Below, one piece after another: positions 1-13,075 of a DNA stretch of 64,000 nt. The notes under the pieces are model-generated. The model did no database searches and was not told where the DNA came from. It worked only from the letters and a program-made list of their open reading frames with translations. Source of the DNA: Opisthorchis felineus (Eukaryota > Platyhelminthes > Trematoda > Opisthorchiida > Opisthorchiidae). The stretch's first letter is position 1; each line of letters opens with the position of its first letter. Position numbers and translations under genes: made by a program. The stretch spans positions 130,435-194,434 of the forward strand of contig SJOL01006420.1 in the NCBI GenBank assembly GCA_004794785.1. The letters are read 5' to 3'.

Positions 1-50
1 CACGCTCGTTTGATAACTTCCAAAAAGGACGAAAGCATTCGTGGGATCTG
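1..50 (+). ncRNA. Worn hammerhead ribozyme remnant
   Basis: The order of parts matches the better copy at 45.5 kb: a TTGATAA segment in place of the CTGATGA core, a TTCC/GGA stem II with an A-rich loop, then CGAAAGC and a GTGGG-like 3' arm. Two core bases differ from consensus (C3 and G8), so self-cleavage is unlikely. The window edge cuts off the upstream part of the repeat. Confidence 0.3.
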
Positions 51-3000
51 ACCACACTCTCATCCAAGTTCATGGCTCAGTACTTAACAGGTCCTTCGTG
101 ATATCGATGACTAATCAGACAAAAGCCTCTGACTATTCATCACTGGTCAAGAGCTTGTTTGACGAAGGATCATACCCAAAACCCGTAATCTTCGATCCAA
201 AGTTCTGAGGAAGCTTGGGATTTGGACAGATCGTTTGTTTGTACCAAAGGCGAGATTCAAGTTGGACTCCGCAGGGGCTAGTGTGTGTGAACATACGGGT
301 TGGATTGAGGAAAGCGACAGGATAGGCTATTAAGAAGGCCTTCTGTGGGTCGACTGTGTTGGCAGAGTCGGCAAGGTAAGACACACTAACATTTGTAGTG
401 ACACCAGTCTATCATCCTCTTACCCTTGGAGTTCGGTGCTCTTGGACACAGGTTGGCAGTAGTGAAGAGGTTTATCCGGTTCCTTAATTTTGTCACTGGA
501 CACGCTGAGAATGGAAGTGTTTTGAGGTTTTCTAATTTCAATCTTTGCCCAGAGGTCTACTGGAAAGTTTAACGTAGTAACCAGATATATCCTAACATCA
601 ACACTGTAAGGTATAATGCTCCTAATCAACGTGATACCATGCGCTCACTGCGCCTTGAGCTAGAGGGGAACCAGGCGCAGAGATAGCACTTATCTTGAGA
701 TATGGGTTTGTGAACCAGGAGCGTCGGGTGGATCCAACAGATATGACTTCCAGAGGCACTCGATCGGTACCTAGTCGTAGTGGAAAACCTTTCCGAACCT
801 TTCCCAACGGTAATATGTTCACAACTTTTCCAGTTTTGAAATTAGTCCAGTTTAGATTAGAGCCTTATCACTAGGTCTCAGTTTCCTTAATGGCAAAGAA
901 TGTCGTCTGACTTTGAAAATTCAGTGTGAGGAACTTTGCAGTCAGACAAATTGCCTGTTGCGGCATTCATAGAAGGGACTTGAAACGTTCAAGGCACCTC
1001 ACTTAACTGTTGCTTCTAGCATGGAAAACGTTGACCAGTACCAGTAGCTTCATAACAAAGAGAGAAGACTTTGATTGTGACAACGAGCGGCAGTAGACCA
1101 TTTGGATAATTCGAAACAGTTCAAAAGTTGCCACCTAAAGGTTATTCTGTGGCTTAGCTTGTGACCCAGTCCACACGAAAGGTAACTAAGTTTACTGTTC
1201 TAAAGGGTATGTTCGGGAGTTCATCATCAACAGAGATCCGAGAAAGGGGCAAGCTGTTTATGTTAACCTGCTCAGTGGTTAGCTAATCGTTCAGAAGTAC
1301 CTGTGCTTCGTCGATTGCATGACACAGTCTGTTTGGATAAAACAAGGAGGGGTTGCTGTTACTGTAAATTCTGCTGCCTCTCACCTTCACTCTCCACTCT
1401 CTCTATACAATCAACACAAAGAAAGCGTTTCGAATCGTCCACCATGTCCCGACTGTATGATTCTAACCAGTACGCTTAAGCACGCTAGTCACGGCGAAGG
1501 GTTTCTCGACTGACCTGTTGAATCCTGACTTGTGTGCACAGAAGGGCCTTGTGAAAGCCCTAATCTTGATCTAGCCTTCTAATTTCACAGAGTGGAATTC
1601 ACCTAACGAATATCATATACGATTGAAAGGCGAATACAAAAGGAAACAGTTCGTGAGGGAAGGCAGCGCTTCGAAAACAGTTTGTGCCACATAGGTAACA
1701 AAGGAACGTATAAACAAACGGCCCAAAATGTACAATTCGTGGTTACACTAAGAAATCAACGCAATCCACCCTGATCACGTGGATCAGGGTACACGCAACA
1801 CTATGATTCTGTGGTTTTGCACGCACGGATGTTCTGACAATCAGCTAGGTCTACTCATTCTGCTGTGACCACATTGTGTGTGTATGTATGTATGTACGCT
1901 CATCTGTATCAGTGTTAACTGTCCCATACCAGCTGTAAATTTTCTCATCCAATATATCCCGTCGGAATGATACCCATAATGATCAAAACCTCGAGAAAGG
2001 TCAACAAGCAAGACTTTCAGCATTTCGTCACCACTGTAACGCTTAGAGAATGTCTATCTGGTGGCCAGAGTTAAATAGGTGTTAAGCAGTGATTGTACTG
2101 GTCAAATGTACATTTACTCGGATTCGACTGGATTAGCATATCCAACATGTTCTAGAGAAAAGTCTCTTGACACTCTCCTCGAGTTTCTCCCAGGTCTTTA
2201 CACGACTTCGCGGTCGACGGTGCAAGACTAAATCTGGTCTGATGTAGACAGTACTACTTTGGAGTTTTCATTAGCGACAGGAGCGCGTTCCTGGTTCCGC
2301 CAAGGTAGAACTGGCAACTGCCCCACACTGAGGTTCGTCTGAGCGTGGCGCTGACGACTGTCTGACTGACATGGTAATATTGTTTCCCTTGTGCGACGAA
2401 CGGACTTGAATATACCTCAGTTGGAGGGTAAGTTCCACTGAACTGAATCGTTCCCGGTGTAGCAGCCACGTAGTCTAGTGCTTGACCTATTTGTTTTTGT
2501 AATTCCCCATGCTTGTATCTCGTCTTTTTGCCCCGTATTCATGGGTTTTATAAACTTTTTTCATAACTGCATATACCAGGCTCCCTGCCGGTTGCGTTTT
2601 TCACCTACCCCCCCCCCCCCCCCCGATCTAGTCGGACAGATCAGGAACCCAAAATGGAGCAGTTATTCTTCAGACGGCATATGAGAAACTGCCGTTCACT
2701 TCCAAGCAGATCAGGCTTCGCGTTGCTCTGTAAAACAAATTACAGACTACCGAACTCTGGTATCGTACCGGACAGAAACTGTGAGAGTTTCGGTATCATC
2801 TTATTCAGGTAGGTTCACGATGAACCAAACGTCATCCACTTGAATTGTCTGCTTACCAAAGCGTTTAAGGAGCATGAGAACTGTTCCCGATTGCTAGAGG
2901 ACAGCTAATGTTCGCATGGAGTATCTGCTTTATTCGTACACGCCGATAAGTCAAGATAAATATGTCATCTAGGAAAGTTTAGCGCACTTGGAGTTGAGCA

Positions 3001-3100
3001 CTATGTTGTACGGCTTCAATCTCTACTTTGACCATAAGCTAGCCGATGCTGGGAACATTGCGATAGCATTCATTTGTTTGTATCCAGAGCTTTAAAAGTA
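51..3100. other. Unassigned stretch, no gene recognised
   Basis: All open frames are short and show no family motif. Local features are a TG/TATG-rich patch at 1871-1895, an 8-bp-stem hairpin at 1769-1789 (CCCTGATC and GATCAGGG around ACGTG), and a run of 17 C at 2608-2624. Confidence 0.5.
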
Positions 3101-3215
3101 CAACTCGGGGACTGCACCCATCCAGTGGGCTCCAAGAAGGACGGAAACGGTCGTGGGCCGTCGAAGAGTCTTCAGTGACCTTATGAGTAGTATGTAACAT
3201 CAAGAAGGAAAACAT
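3101..3215 (+). ncRNA. Degenerate hammerhead-bearing repeat D copy
   Basis: Shares with the 45.5 kb copy the sequence GACTGC upstream, the CCAAGAAGG stem-II loop, GGAAACGGTC, the GTGGGC stem-I 3' arm and the downstream text CTTATGAGTAGT. The CTGATGA core is changed to CCAGTGG, so this copy is probably not catalytic. It is a dispersed element remnant, not a host gene. Confidence 0.45.
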
Positions 3216-6200
3216 TCTTTGCGCGAATTAGTCTAAGATTTGTTAGAACTCAGGATGTAAGCGGAGTGATGCCTGGCCGAGCCATCAACACAGGGCAAAT
3301 CAACTTTTTTTCGGACGGAACGTTTGTGAACAAGGATTCAGTGCCGAAAGAAACACAACAACACAACACACCATTCAAGGTCAAGGTATTCACAAATTCA
3401 AATATGGTCTTCAAACTATGGGCTACCAGACCTGCCCTCAGGGGTTTCAGTAGCCATGGCAACAACTAAGCAACTTATGGTAAGGTTGACCACCCACATT
3501 TAGGACGGATCAGAATGGAACTCCATGTTTGCAACTCTTTGATAATCGGTAAATTTAAAGCATTTGTGGACCTCCTGGTCTGGTGTTGTAACTCTGATAT
3601 ATAATTACACAACCACCGATCCATCGCTACGCTCCATTACGTTCTCTAACAACACACTGATGATGTCATCTCGAGTGGTCATGCACGTTTGCAGTCAAAT
3701 TGCCCAGCTCAAGCGAACCAACGGACGACCATAACCATACACTCTAAATAGTTCAATATCAACAAGATTTTATCTAGTCACTTACTCACTCAAGGGACTT
3801 CCTTATATCTGACAGGATGGCCTGAATTTCGGGAGAGGATTCCACTGTGTTCAGAATCATTGTCCCAGAGGCTTTGTCTGGATTTAGAAGAACTATATCA
3901 AAATTTTGTACCAACATGGACTTTAGTGAAAGCACGCCTGTTTCGAACAAGCAAGGTAGTAGAATGGCAAGTGGGGTTGACGGGCCTGACTTGAAACCAT
4001 CTTTCTTCTGTGGTGGCAGTCGAAACAAAACCAAGTGTCTGTTCAACTGCCAATGGATTCAACCTCGATGTGCCTGTGTTCAAGTTAGTGATAATGAATC
4101 TTGAGGTCAAATCCTTATGAAAGTGCTTCCAGTCGAAGGCTTGAAAGGCTGCTCAAAAAAGATTTTCCGCCCATTCTGTTGGCACCAACAGGTTTTCAGA
4201 ACATTTTCGCTCATTGCTCAGTGCTTTCGTTACCAACGGTGCCGGAGTAGCGTATGAATTTAATTCCACAGATTGACAACAATCGATCAAACATGGAGAG
4301 CAGAAGAGCGTACGTCTCAGAAAAATGGTGCAGATTAGGTTTCGAGTAGCCCACATATGCTCAAGACACCTCCTGAGTTATTTTAGGTCACCTTCAGCTG
4401 TTTCGGAGAAGGGTTGAAAATCCTCCTGAATAAAGTAGAGTCTCATTACATTCTAAGAGAATAATATACTTTCTGTCGAATACCAGTTTGACTGGACTGT
4501 CCGACCTCCGCATAATATTAGACGAGAGTATTCGCTTCAAGATTAGAAAGCTATAAGCTCACTCACTGCGCCGATCTTTGCATCCAAGAACATCTGAGCG
4601 CCTACCCTGATCAACATATCCTGGGCTTTGTATGTACACCTTTTTAGCTTTGGATTCTGCACGTTCGACACTTATTTGTATGTTCATTCATTTGTTGCCT
4701 ACCTGGCACGCAAAGTGACTGGCCAAATCGTCTGAAATTGTTTTCTTTGGATTTGGCTATCCGGGTCCATAAAGAGAACTGCTTGTTCTGCTTCCGGTGT
4801 GACCTAACTCTCATCTCTGTGTGTATGTGTTTGAACTAGCTCAAATACTGACACAAATCCTGCTAACCTGCCGTTATCAAGAAACACTTCATTTCATATA
4901 TGAGTTATTGAGAACATGTTTCACAGGTGAGGGTACATCCATATTATCCGATCCTTCAGTCCCACCCCTGACTAGTGTGTTAATCGATTTGGACCGAAAA
5001 CTATCCGAGAATCGTAATGGAACGGGTGCATGGATTTGTGAAACCTCATACCGTCGTCTTCCTGAGTGGCCCTCAACCCGGGATATCCCATGAATTCAGT
5101 GGCTGATGAAGGTACTAGGTTTTGAAGACAAGAATCACCGAACTAATGATTATGGTCTGATTCCGTGGGCGAGTAAAGCGTTTGACAGCCACCCTCATCA
5201 ATTTTATCCTTCATTCTTGTTTCCACCTAGTCTCATTTGTTATCACTGAAAGGTGTATGGTCAGGACGAATATGTATCGCTACTGCAAGACGCCTTTCAC
5301 CTCTTATCATTTAAGTTCAACACAAGTGGAAGATGACATTTTTCGGAAATAACAGTGTGAACTTCGTATACTTGTAACAGTAGTCTCAGCTGTGTTCCCG
5401 CTACACCCGTTCCAGGGTTATACACGCTGCATACGTACGGAGTCCGAACACATATACTGTTAAAATTGTCTTCATGGCAAATTTTCTGCTGTATGGGTGG
5501 AGGGGGGTGGAGAGAGTTAAGTCTCATTACAACTCGTTCTACGGTCAGGATGATGCGAGCGGACTACCAAAGAAGAAACAATTCGGAATTGATATCCTCA
5601 CATGTATTTGTGATAGTGCTACTGCTCACCTTCTCAGTAATTAGAAAATAATGGTCTTGCGTCAGAGGCTCGCACAACACCGTTCTCACCGCCAATCGCG
5701 CGCAGTCGTGATGCTTCTCGATGGCTCTCGACTCCACAAACAGGTCGCTTTTTCCCAGTAGCCCGTCAAAGATATGGGCCACAGCAGTATGTATATATTC
5801 GTATACTTATGTATGTATATTTGTATACAACCGGTCCGGGACCCATAGGATTTGCTGGTCTTCGACATACCCATCACTGCATAGTTTCGTTGTTGGTATC
5901 GTCACGAATTATACAACTTAGGGGATGATGGACTACAGTATCGAGATAGAATGCTGACGGAATATTTCTTGATCGATCAAGCAATCCACTCAGTCTGTCA
6001 AAAATCATAGGTTCTATTTGTTTGCGACCTGCTCCCTCGGATCTAGAATCCTTACAAAGCAAAGCTGAACAATGAGAGTCTTCTGAATGTCGTTGGATTT
6101 TGCTGGCAGCCAGGAATACGTGTAGATGTACCGGGTACAGAATAAATACCTTTTAAGAAGGAGCCAAACCTTATTAGGTTAAGCTGACTTGACGTACATT

Positions 6201-6847
6201 TACTCATTATTTTCGAGCGACAATATTTTCCCCTACTGCAACCTGGCTAATGTTAGTCTGTTTTCTGTTGAACCGTAAAGCCTTCCTGACTGGGACTGCT
6301 CAGCTAACGATTGTTCAACATTTGTGGGAGGCTTAGCTGGTGGTAAATGGAAGCCTATCTTGCGCGAACATGGGGCTCAGCCGTGTTCATTTTATACAGC
6401 TTGGAAGCTTGTCCCCCCCCCCCGCAGCATGCTGAATTTTTCGACAGTCCTCTAATTTTCTTCTTTCTTACCATTACTTTCTAAAATGCGGTTTTACTCT
6501 TTACTGGTTGCATAGCAGTTAAGCATACGTGATTACCTCTATAATGATTGTAGGATGTTGAAAATATTCCACCAACATGGGAAAAACCTTGAAACCAAAA
6601 CAGTTCATTCGTGTTCATCTGAGGAATATTACAGTTTTTCAGCGATAGAATGACAAGATATTGGTTCGGGACGATAGGTCCCGCATGAAATAGTTGAGAG
6701 AAAAATTTGACTCCTCTCAAACGGCCAAATCTACTACTTAATTTCATACCGTAGGCTAAGCTAACAAATCACTTCGATTCATTTCAAGACAGTCTGGTGA
6801 ACATTCGGTGGAACGGGATGCAGCTGCATACGCAGGTTTAATAAAAT
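3216..6847. other. Unassigned stretch, no gene recognised
   Basis: Several 60-90 codon open frames occur on both strands, for example minus 3786-4046, which ends beside GTGAGTAAGT-type donor text and could be part of an exon. None carries a motif I recognise. A run of 11 C lies at 6413-6423 and a TATG-rich patch at 5790-5835. Confidence 0.4.
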
Positions 6848-7078
6848 TCACTCAGGAATAGCTGCTTTGTTCTTCAACTCCGTCAGAGATCGGGAAGGTA
6901 TCCGGCCACACGTCACCGTTGCTTGGAAACCAGCGTCATACTTTGTTGAAAAACCCGAAAGAAAGCCATCACTATAGCAATAAATTTGAAAGGCTGATAC
7001 AAGAGATGCCAATATTCCTAGAAAGATGTAGTGTTTAAGTCCGACAGCCCGCACTCTTATTTGTAAGATGACTACCTC
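6848..7078 (-). CDS. Possible terminal exon, unknown protein
   Basis: On the minus strand a good acceptor (AAGCTATTTTCAG followed by AGGTAG) opens about 75 codons that run to a TGA. An ATTAAA polyadenylation-type signal follows about 8 bases after the stop. The translation holds one likely membrane or signal-anchor segment (YIFLGILASLVSAFQIY) followed by a polar tail ending NKAAIPE. I do not recognise the family, and no neighbouring exon was identified. It could be a chance open frame: the call rests on the splice site, the hydrophobic segment and the signal after the stop. Confidence 0.25.
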   Translation of the reverse strand, partial: EVVILQIRVRAVGLKHYIFLGILASLVSAFQIYCYSDGFLSGFSTKYDAGFQATVTCGRIPSRSLTELKNKAAIPE

Positions 7079-10000
7079 TGAAAATAGCTTAAAGTTGGTC
7101 TGCGGACGAAGAGCAATTCTTGAGTGAATGAAATGTTGATTTATATAATTATTGTACCTGGTAGTATAGGGAACTAGTTGTGGTCTCTGCAAACTATGCG
7201 TGGAAAGTTTCTTGTCATGCATCACACTATCGGTTTTAATCCACAGCTGAGTTATCCGTAATTCATTTTTGGCGTGAAGCACGTGTTAGACCTTCCTACA
7301 TGAGTGGATACGAGAACAATCGGCGTGACGCCCCACGTGGGACGGTCTACAGACACTGTATAAGGACTCAAGTTAATATACAGTAGCCTCTTGACAAATT
7401 GGTTCGGAGGTCATCCAGTCCATCATGTTTCACTAGAAGTTTTCCTTTTCAGCGCTCTTCCATCCTATTCGACCTCCTACCCGAAGGCTGCATACCATAC
7501 AGTCGTAGAAAAGGCTGACTGGATTTGATTGATCGCGCCACTGCGTCGAGCAAAGAGGCCCGTTTGAAGTAAACATTAACGATCGTACCCACACTGTCAC
7601 AACGATGGGGGAAACGGGCGTCTGCACCCAGCAGGGATTCCCTTCCATGTTGTGACGACTATTGCTCGGTCTATGGGAGTCGGTCATGCTTACATGGTAG
7701 CAGTTTCGGATAGGAATAATGAGACGAACGAAAATAGAGTCAGCACCACCGCTACCACCACCACCACAACCACAACCATAAACGCCGCCACCCTCAGCTT
7801 CATCGTCGTGGTCGTTATTGTTTTAATCTAACAGTGACTATATATCGATCGTTGTCACAGTGTCTCAGATGAGATCCGTGAATTTCACTTGGTCAGCTAT
7901 TATTCACTCATTACTTCACGCGCATGGGCCGCTGACCTTTCACCGCAAATTCACTGGCCTAATGAACCAATACTGTGGTGGAACTGTTGTGTTGGTCAGT
8001 GTTGGTCGGTGCAGACGAATTGCAATAGAAAGGATATCTATCTGTAGTCAGTTTGATTCCCTCTAGTGAGCTATATAACAGAAAATATCGCTTTCGTCCA
8101 TGCTCATACAAAAGCTGAATTCGTATCTGTTCGCAAAGGAAAAAGCTTGTCCAACTGGCTGGGGAAACCAGATGATAGCGGCTCCACTGAACTGTTATTA
8201 TTGTCAAATATGGCGCGTCAGGCGAAAGTGTCAAGGTCACAAAGCTCAGATTAAGGAAGAAAAAAATAAGAAAATACGTTTACCATTTGTTCAGCAATCT
8301 GAATAGAAACGTTCTGGAACTAAGACTAAATTGCAAGAATACACAACATTTTCATGGTACTGACACGCTACGCCGAATACTTACTATTAGCCACTCCTTC
8401 GTTCTACATATAAGACTCTATCTGCAAGAAATAAACGCGGGCTCATTTGAAAAGGAAGAAAACGGACCACCGCTGGTTCGATTTTCAGCTGACATACTTA
8501 CAAGACAAAACTGCTGATTACCGCGCTTTTCGCGCACTAACGTCTCGTCTCCGCATGCATACAATACAACGACAATAAGTGAATTTCTCGGATTTTCTCA
8601 AGACTTCCCACTTTTCTCTTTCCTTGTTTTTCGAAATGCAACCGAACGGGTGGTGGTGAAGACAGTCCACCTCGTCAAGATAGAAAAAAATATACTGTCA
8701 GGATCGTTTATTTTCGAGATTATTCTTGCCTAGAATAACATACTACGAAACAAATTCTCGTTTGTTCGCGCTTGCAACGCATCCACTGACATTAGTCTCC
8801 CCTCAGTTTTCATATGGTCGTAGAAAGTGGAACGAGTGAAAACTGGGAACAACTGCTCTTCATCTCACCAGCGTTGAACTTTTAAACGTTTGGCACCAAA
8901 CAACAGTTTGGCGTTCATGAAAATTTTTGTGGGGTGTGGTCTGAGAGAAAAGTCGTCTTTAACATTTTTGTTGTTGTCATAGTACGGAACGTCGTTTGCA
9001 GCTGATAACAACCTTATTTGCTGTTTTCGGAGGATTATGTGAACCAGACTGTGTAGTTCAAGTGGCCGTGACTTTCACGCACATCGACAATTTATTTATT
9101 GTCGAGTTCCTAAGTGTTCGAACTCTAAGCCCGGCCGTTTTTACTCCTCATAGAAGCAATGGTGGTGCTCGAAAGCAATACCGACTGCCTTTGGCCAACC
9201 CAAGTTGGGACATGTACAGAGAAGTATGCCCGAAAATTGTCATTATTACCCTTAGACGAAAGCTGTTTGAGTATGCCCCAATTAACCGCATAGAAAAACA
9301 AATGTTGGTATCTTTGCTGAAGCCTGGTGATCAGCAAATGTTCCATATTCAACCCGTGCAATGTACTATGTTGCACTGATATAATTAAACAAAATGGAAA
9401 AATTCCTGTCTTGATTTGAAACGTCAGCGGTACATTCACTACGAACTGAAACATAGTGCGCAAAGCCTACTGGACTGGTAAGGGGGGTTGATGACACAAC
9501 TGGCATTGGGTTGGGTAGAGCTGATAAGGGTACAGCTTGACGAATCAAAGACACTTAAAAGTTCATGTGGCCAATAGGTTGTTTTGTGAGTATACAAGAT
9601 CATAGACCCCGCTCCTTGTTTGGTGAGACTTCCCAGCCTTATCCACTTACATGGGTTGGTTATGGACTGACCAGAGTGATGACTACAGGGTGAACAATCA
9701 GAAAACCAAGGAACTATATGTTTTTGAACCTCAGCCATTACTAAGCAGCCCCACAAAGTCCCTTATGTGGAATTCCCAAGCCGCCGAAAACATACGAATG
9801 CCAAAAGTTGCACGTAAGGTGATCGGTCCACGTGTATGTTACGATGGAGCTCCTGTCTGTTTTTTTAATTGTGCCGGCAGTAAAGGCAGGTAATTTATCT
9901 TCCATGTTTCAAGCACGCAAACTGTAATTTTCCTGTAGTCACGTGTGACTGGAAGTGGAAAGCCCATTAAATGGAGTCAACGTTAAATTAGCGCTCTCAA

Positions 10001-12059
10001 GTTTCTGTCCCATACGACAAGTTTAGATGAATATTGGTGCTTGGACATTGGTTGAGTTGGGGCATAAATCCATGGTCATTCGTTCGAAGGTAAGCTGTTA
10101 AAGTGAATGTTGTAGCTCAGTTTGGCCGTTGCTTTGCTCGCTAAACCGGGGAACGATATAGTGACGATGTCATCTCGATTGATGATGAAAGTTTTGCAGC
10201 CTATTTGCTCAGATCACGACCAGTGGGTAGGTCCATTTAGTCGGGGTTTTCACCGCAGTTTGTTCAGGAGGTCTCCTGGGTTGCGTTTACCCAATCTAAC
10301 GCAGTTACTCTGTTAATTGGAGCGGCACTAACCCGGTCGCCATAGAGTACGACGGAGAAATGAGCATGTTTGTGTCGACTTGTGTTCACCATCATCGCGC
10401 ACAGCCCCAGTATTACCAGACACACTGTAACAATCGGAGAAAGTCCGACTAAAGGTCATGTGCACAAGTTCGCACGCCACGTGCAGTCTGGGGTGCCGTC
10501 AACATGCACTAACAATCAGCGACTCACCTGCCAGCATCACCCCAGCTACGATTTGACTGGATAGTCTACCGATTCACTAGACCGAATGTGAGAATCAAGT
10601 CAGAGTGAGTCGGCCTACTGTCTCCCCATCCCAAACTTCATTTTGACGTGAGTGTTCACCCTGTAATCTGGATTTTACCGGCGGCAGACAGGGATTAAGA
10701 GCACTTGTCTTTCAACGAATACTTGAGGTCTCCATGGCGGATGCACTTATTCGACGCACTGTATCCTTCCGCCTTCTTCTACTGATTACAATGCTCTTAA
10801 GGCGGAATAAAAACTAGCCGGACAGGAACGTTCTTTATTGCAAAATTGATGCGTGGGACTACAAAAGCGCAACACAGAGCAAGGGAACCGCCAGCCGATC
10901 ACTTGGACCGAACACAGACAACGGTTGGGGAGAAGCTGTCTTAGCAGGAACGAATAGCTGGTATCTGTATGAGCTGGCTGACCGACAATGAACTCACTTG
11001 ATGCGTGCGCGCTATGAACGACGATTGTAACAGCACACCAGCTGGGGAAATAGCGCAGGCCAATTAGCATGTACACTTCCGTCTGACACCTCCCTCCTTC
11101 CCGTTTGATTCGTACTCCCTAAGTATCTGCTCAAACTCTCTGAACCATGTCCAGCGTCTTTAGTCGTCTATTGCGGATCCTGTTTCGCGAACAGATTCTT
11201 CAGTAGAGGCAGTCTGTTATAAACCCAGCAGGATATCTAATAACGACGGAACTTCCTGTGGACGGAAAGGACATTTTGCTACCTTGTCCATACTAAGAAG
11301 TCCAACTTACATTTACCATATAACATTCAAAATCCTTTCATTTACATGGCCATGAATCCAAACTGATCATCAGTCACAAAAATTCCTCACCTATGCATTA
11401 TCTCGTGCCATAAAGCGTAGCCGGCGCAGCTAAAAACCAGCACCGTTTGAAGCGAACACAGTCATGTGCTTGGATGAACCTCTCCATCAATCAACAAACA
11501 TCACATATGTACTGACTGACTATTCTATGGGCATACCAACTCAAATCCTGCAAAATCTGACCGGAGTTCCTGTGTGCTGGGGAAAACAATACACGTCTGT
11601 GATTACAAGTGATTCCCTCTGACATGGAGTTTATATACCGTGAGACAGGAATTCGAGGTCATTCAACCCTAACTCTTACTTCAAGTGGCAAACGAATTCT
11701 GGTAAATCGACGATACAGATATGAATAGATGAATTTAATGAAACTTCACTTACGGTGAAACCGTCTGTAGCTGTTGTATTCTCAGTCGACCATGCACTCA
11801 GGTCTATCCAGACCCGGACCGCACGGGTCTGCTATTTTTGAGGAAACTTCCAACGAGCAAAACCGTCAGTTTCGGTTTTATGTATTGGCTGTAGCATGTA
11901 ATTTTCATCTCCTGAAGGACAAAATGACAATGAGGATAGCTTTTTATCAAGCCGAACAGGATAAAAAAACACACAGGAAAGCGGAAAACACACAACTGGA
12001 TATTTACATATCGTTTATGTGTTTTGACTGAAGTCGGGTTCGTTGGTTAAAAAGTACCT
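7079..12059. other. Unassigned stretch, no gene recognised
   Basis: An ACC/CCA-rich patch lies at 7741-7800. The open frames at 8996-9379 (plus) and 9651-9893 (plus, ending at AG then GTAATT, which could be a splice donor) read somewhat like protein but match nothing I know. No repeat family from elsewhere in the window was found here. Confidence 0.4.
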
Positions 12060-12330
12060 TAAAAAAATCAGGCTCTTACATTTTAGAATTCACCTCCACA
12101 TCACTATCGCATGAACAGTCCTCCTGTCCTCCCGCAATTATTCCGCATTTATTCCCCCAAAGGGAGGAAGCACTAGACTTGAGTTCCGCTCTTATTAGAG
12201 CTCATCTATATTCTTGACCGTGCCGGAGTTTGAACTTCGGACGTCTGACAAGCGAGACGAACCTGTCACCACTACTGCGACAGCGCACTCTGGACGCACC
12301 TGGATTACCACGTCTGGAAGGACGAATGTG
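12060..12330 (-). repeat. SINE B copy (tRNA-derived)
   Basis: Read on the minus strand, the copy starts CGTGGTAATCCAGG. It then has a tRNA-like head with GCAGTAGTGGTGACAGG (box A region) and AAGTTCAAACTCC (box B region), a middle GAGCTCTAATAAGAGC, then CTAGTGCTTCC, and a tail with GTGAATTCTA. The same order of blocks is seen at 41.4-41.6 kb (minus) and 12.85-13.08 kb (plus). The head most resembles a tRNA of the valine type. No coding capacity. Confidence 0.65.
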
Positions 12331-12412
12331 TTCACGCTTGAGCGATTTAATTGGTTTGTCCGACGCCTCCATTCAGACATATTCAAAACTTCTGCATCCA
12401 CCTACAACTGAT
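12331..12412 (+). repeat. SINE B 3' fragment, opposite orientation
   Basis: The segment ends TCTGCATCCACCTACAACTG, close to the SINE B tail read from the 41 kb copy (CCTGCAACCACCTACAACTG). It lies directly beside the minus-strand copy at 12060-12330, so the two meet head to head. Its left limit is approximate. Confidence 0.4.
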
Positions 12413-12719
12413 CAGACGTTTTATTTTTTACCGTGGAAATATGTCTGGATATTGGTAGCTTGGGTGAGTTTATTTTCTGTCAGTCAGGCGGCAGCTGGTC
12501 CCGACGACCTGATCAACTGCCAACTGATCAACAGATAATGGTTTGTACCGCGCTGAACTTGACTCGACTTACCACAAACTTTGTCGCTTACTGGGCTCGG
12601 ATGCAATCCGACGTGAGTTACAAATAAGTAAATAGGTGAACTTTTTCTAGGATCAGTCAAAATGACCAAATTAGTGACTTCATACTTAGCTCTGAAGTCA
12701 CGATAAACACCCCGTCTAT

Positions 12720-12842
12720 GTGGCACACCAATAGTTCCATTCACATTACTCTCATTTGAACAATTCCGCTCTTGTGCTGGTACAATTATTCTCTTGAGCC
12801 CACACCAGAGGGGGAAAACACCGAACTCGATGTGCACTCCTA
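12720..12842 (-). repeat. SINE B 3' half
   Basis: On the minus strand it has GAGTTCGGTGTTTTCC, then GGTGTGGGCTCAAGAGAATA and GTTCAAATGAGAGTAATGTG. These align with the 3' half of the 41 kb SINE B copy (GGTGTTGACTCACCAGAATA and GTTCAAAGGATAGTAATGTG). The tRNA-like head is missing: the plus copy starts at the break point. Confidence 0.55.
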
Positions 12843-12844
12843 TT

Positions 12845-13075
12845 AAAGATGGTGGAGTAGTGGTAACACGCTCGCCTCACATGTCTGATGTCAGGAGTTC
12901 GAGTCCAGACACGGCTAAGGGTAATGAACTCTAGTAAGAACGAAAGCCGAGTCCAGTGCCTCCCCAATTTGGTGTGAACATACCAAAATAACTGTGCCTG
13001 AACAAGAGGGTGGTTTAAACAGAGGTTATGTGAATTCTACAAATTCTGTAACGACCTACATCTAAGAGCAATGGT
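12845..13075 (+). repeat. SINE B copy (tRNA-derived)
   Basis: The tRNA-like head reads GGAGTAGTGGTAACACGC (box A) and GGAGTTCGAGTCCAGAC (box B, about 12893-12909), with CAC in the anticodon-loop position, as in a tRNA-Val. It continues GTCCAGTGCCTCCCC, TTTGGTGTG and a tail GTGAATTCTACAAATTCTG. It lies head to head with the minus fragment at 12720-12842. Confidence 0.65.

Noticed and set aside
3659..3700. Hammerhead suggested by CTGATGATG near GTCATC
   Set aside because: No GAAA follows at the required distance and no stem II forms.
9696..9895. Possible exon ending at a GTAATT donor
   Set aside because: The donor is plausible, but there is no clear acceptor and no family similarity, so it is too weak to annotate.
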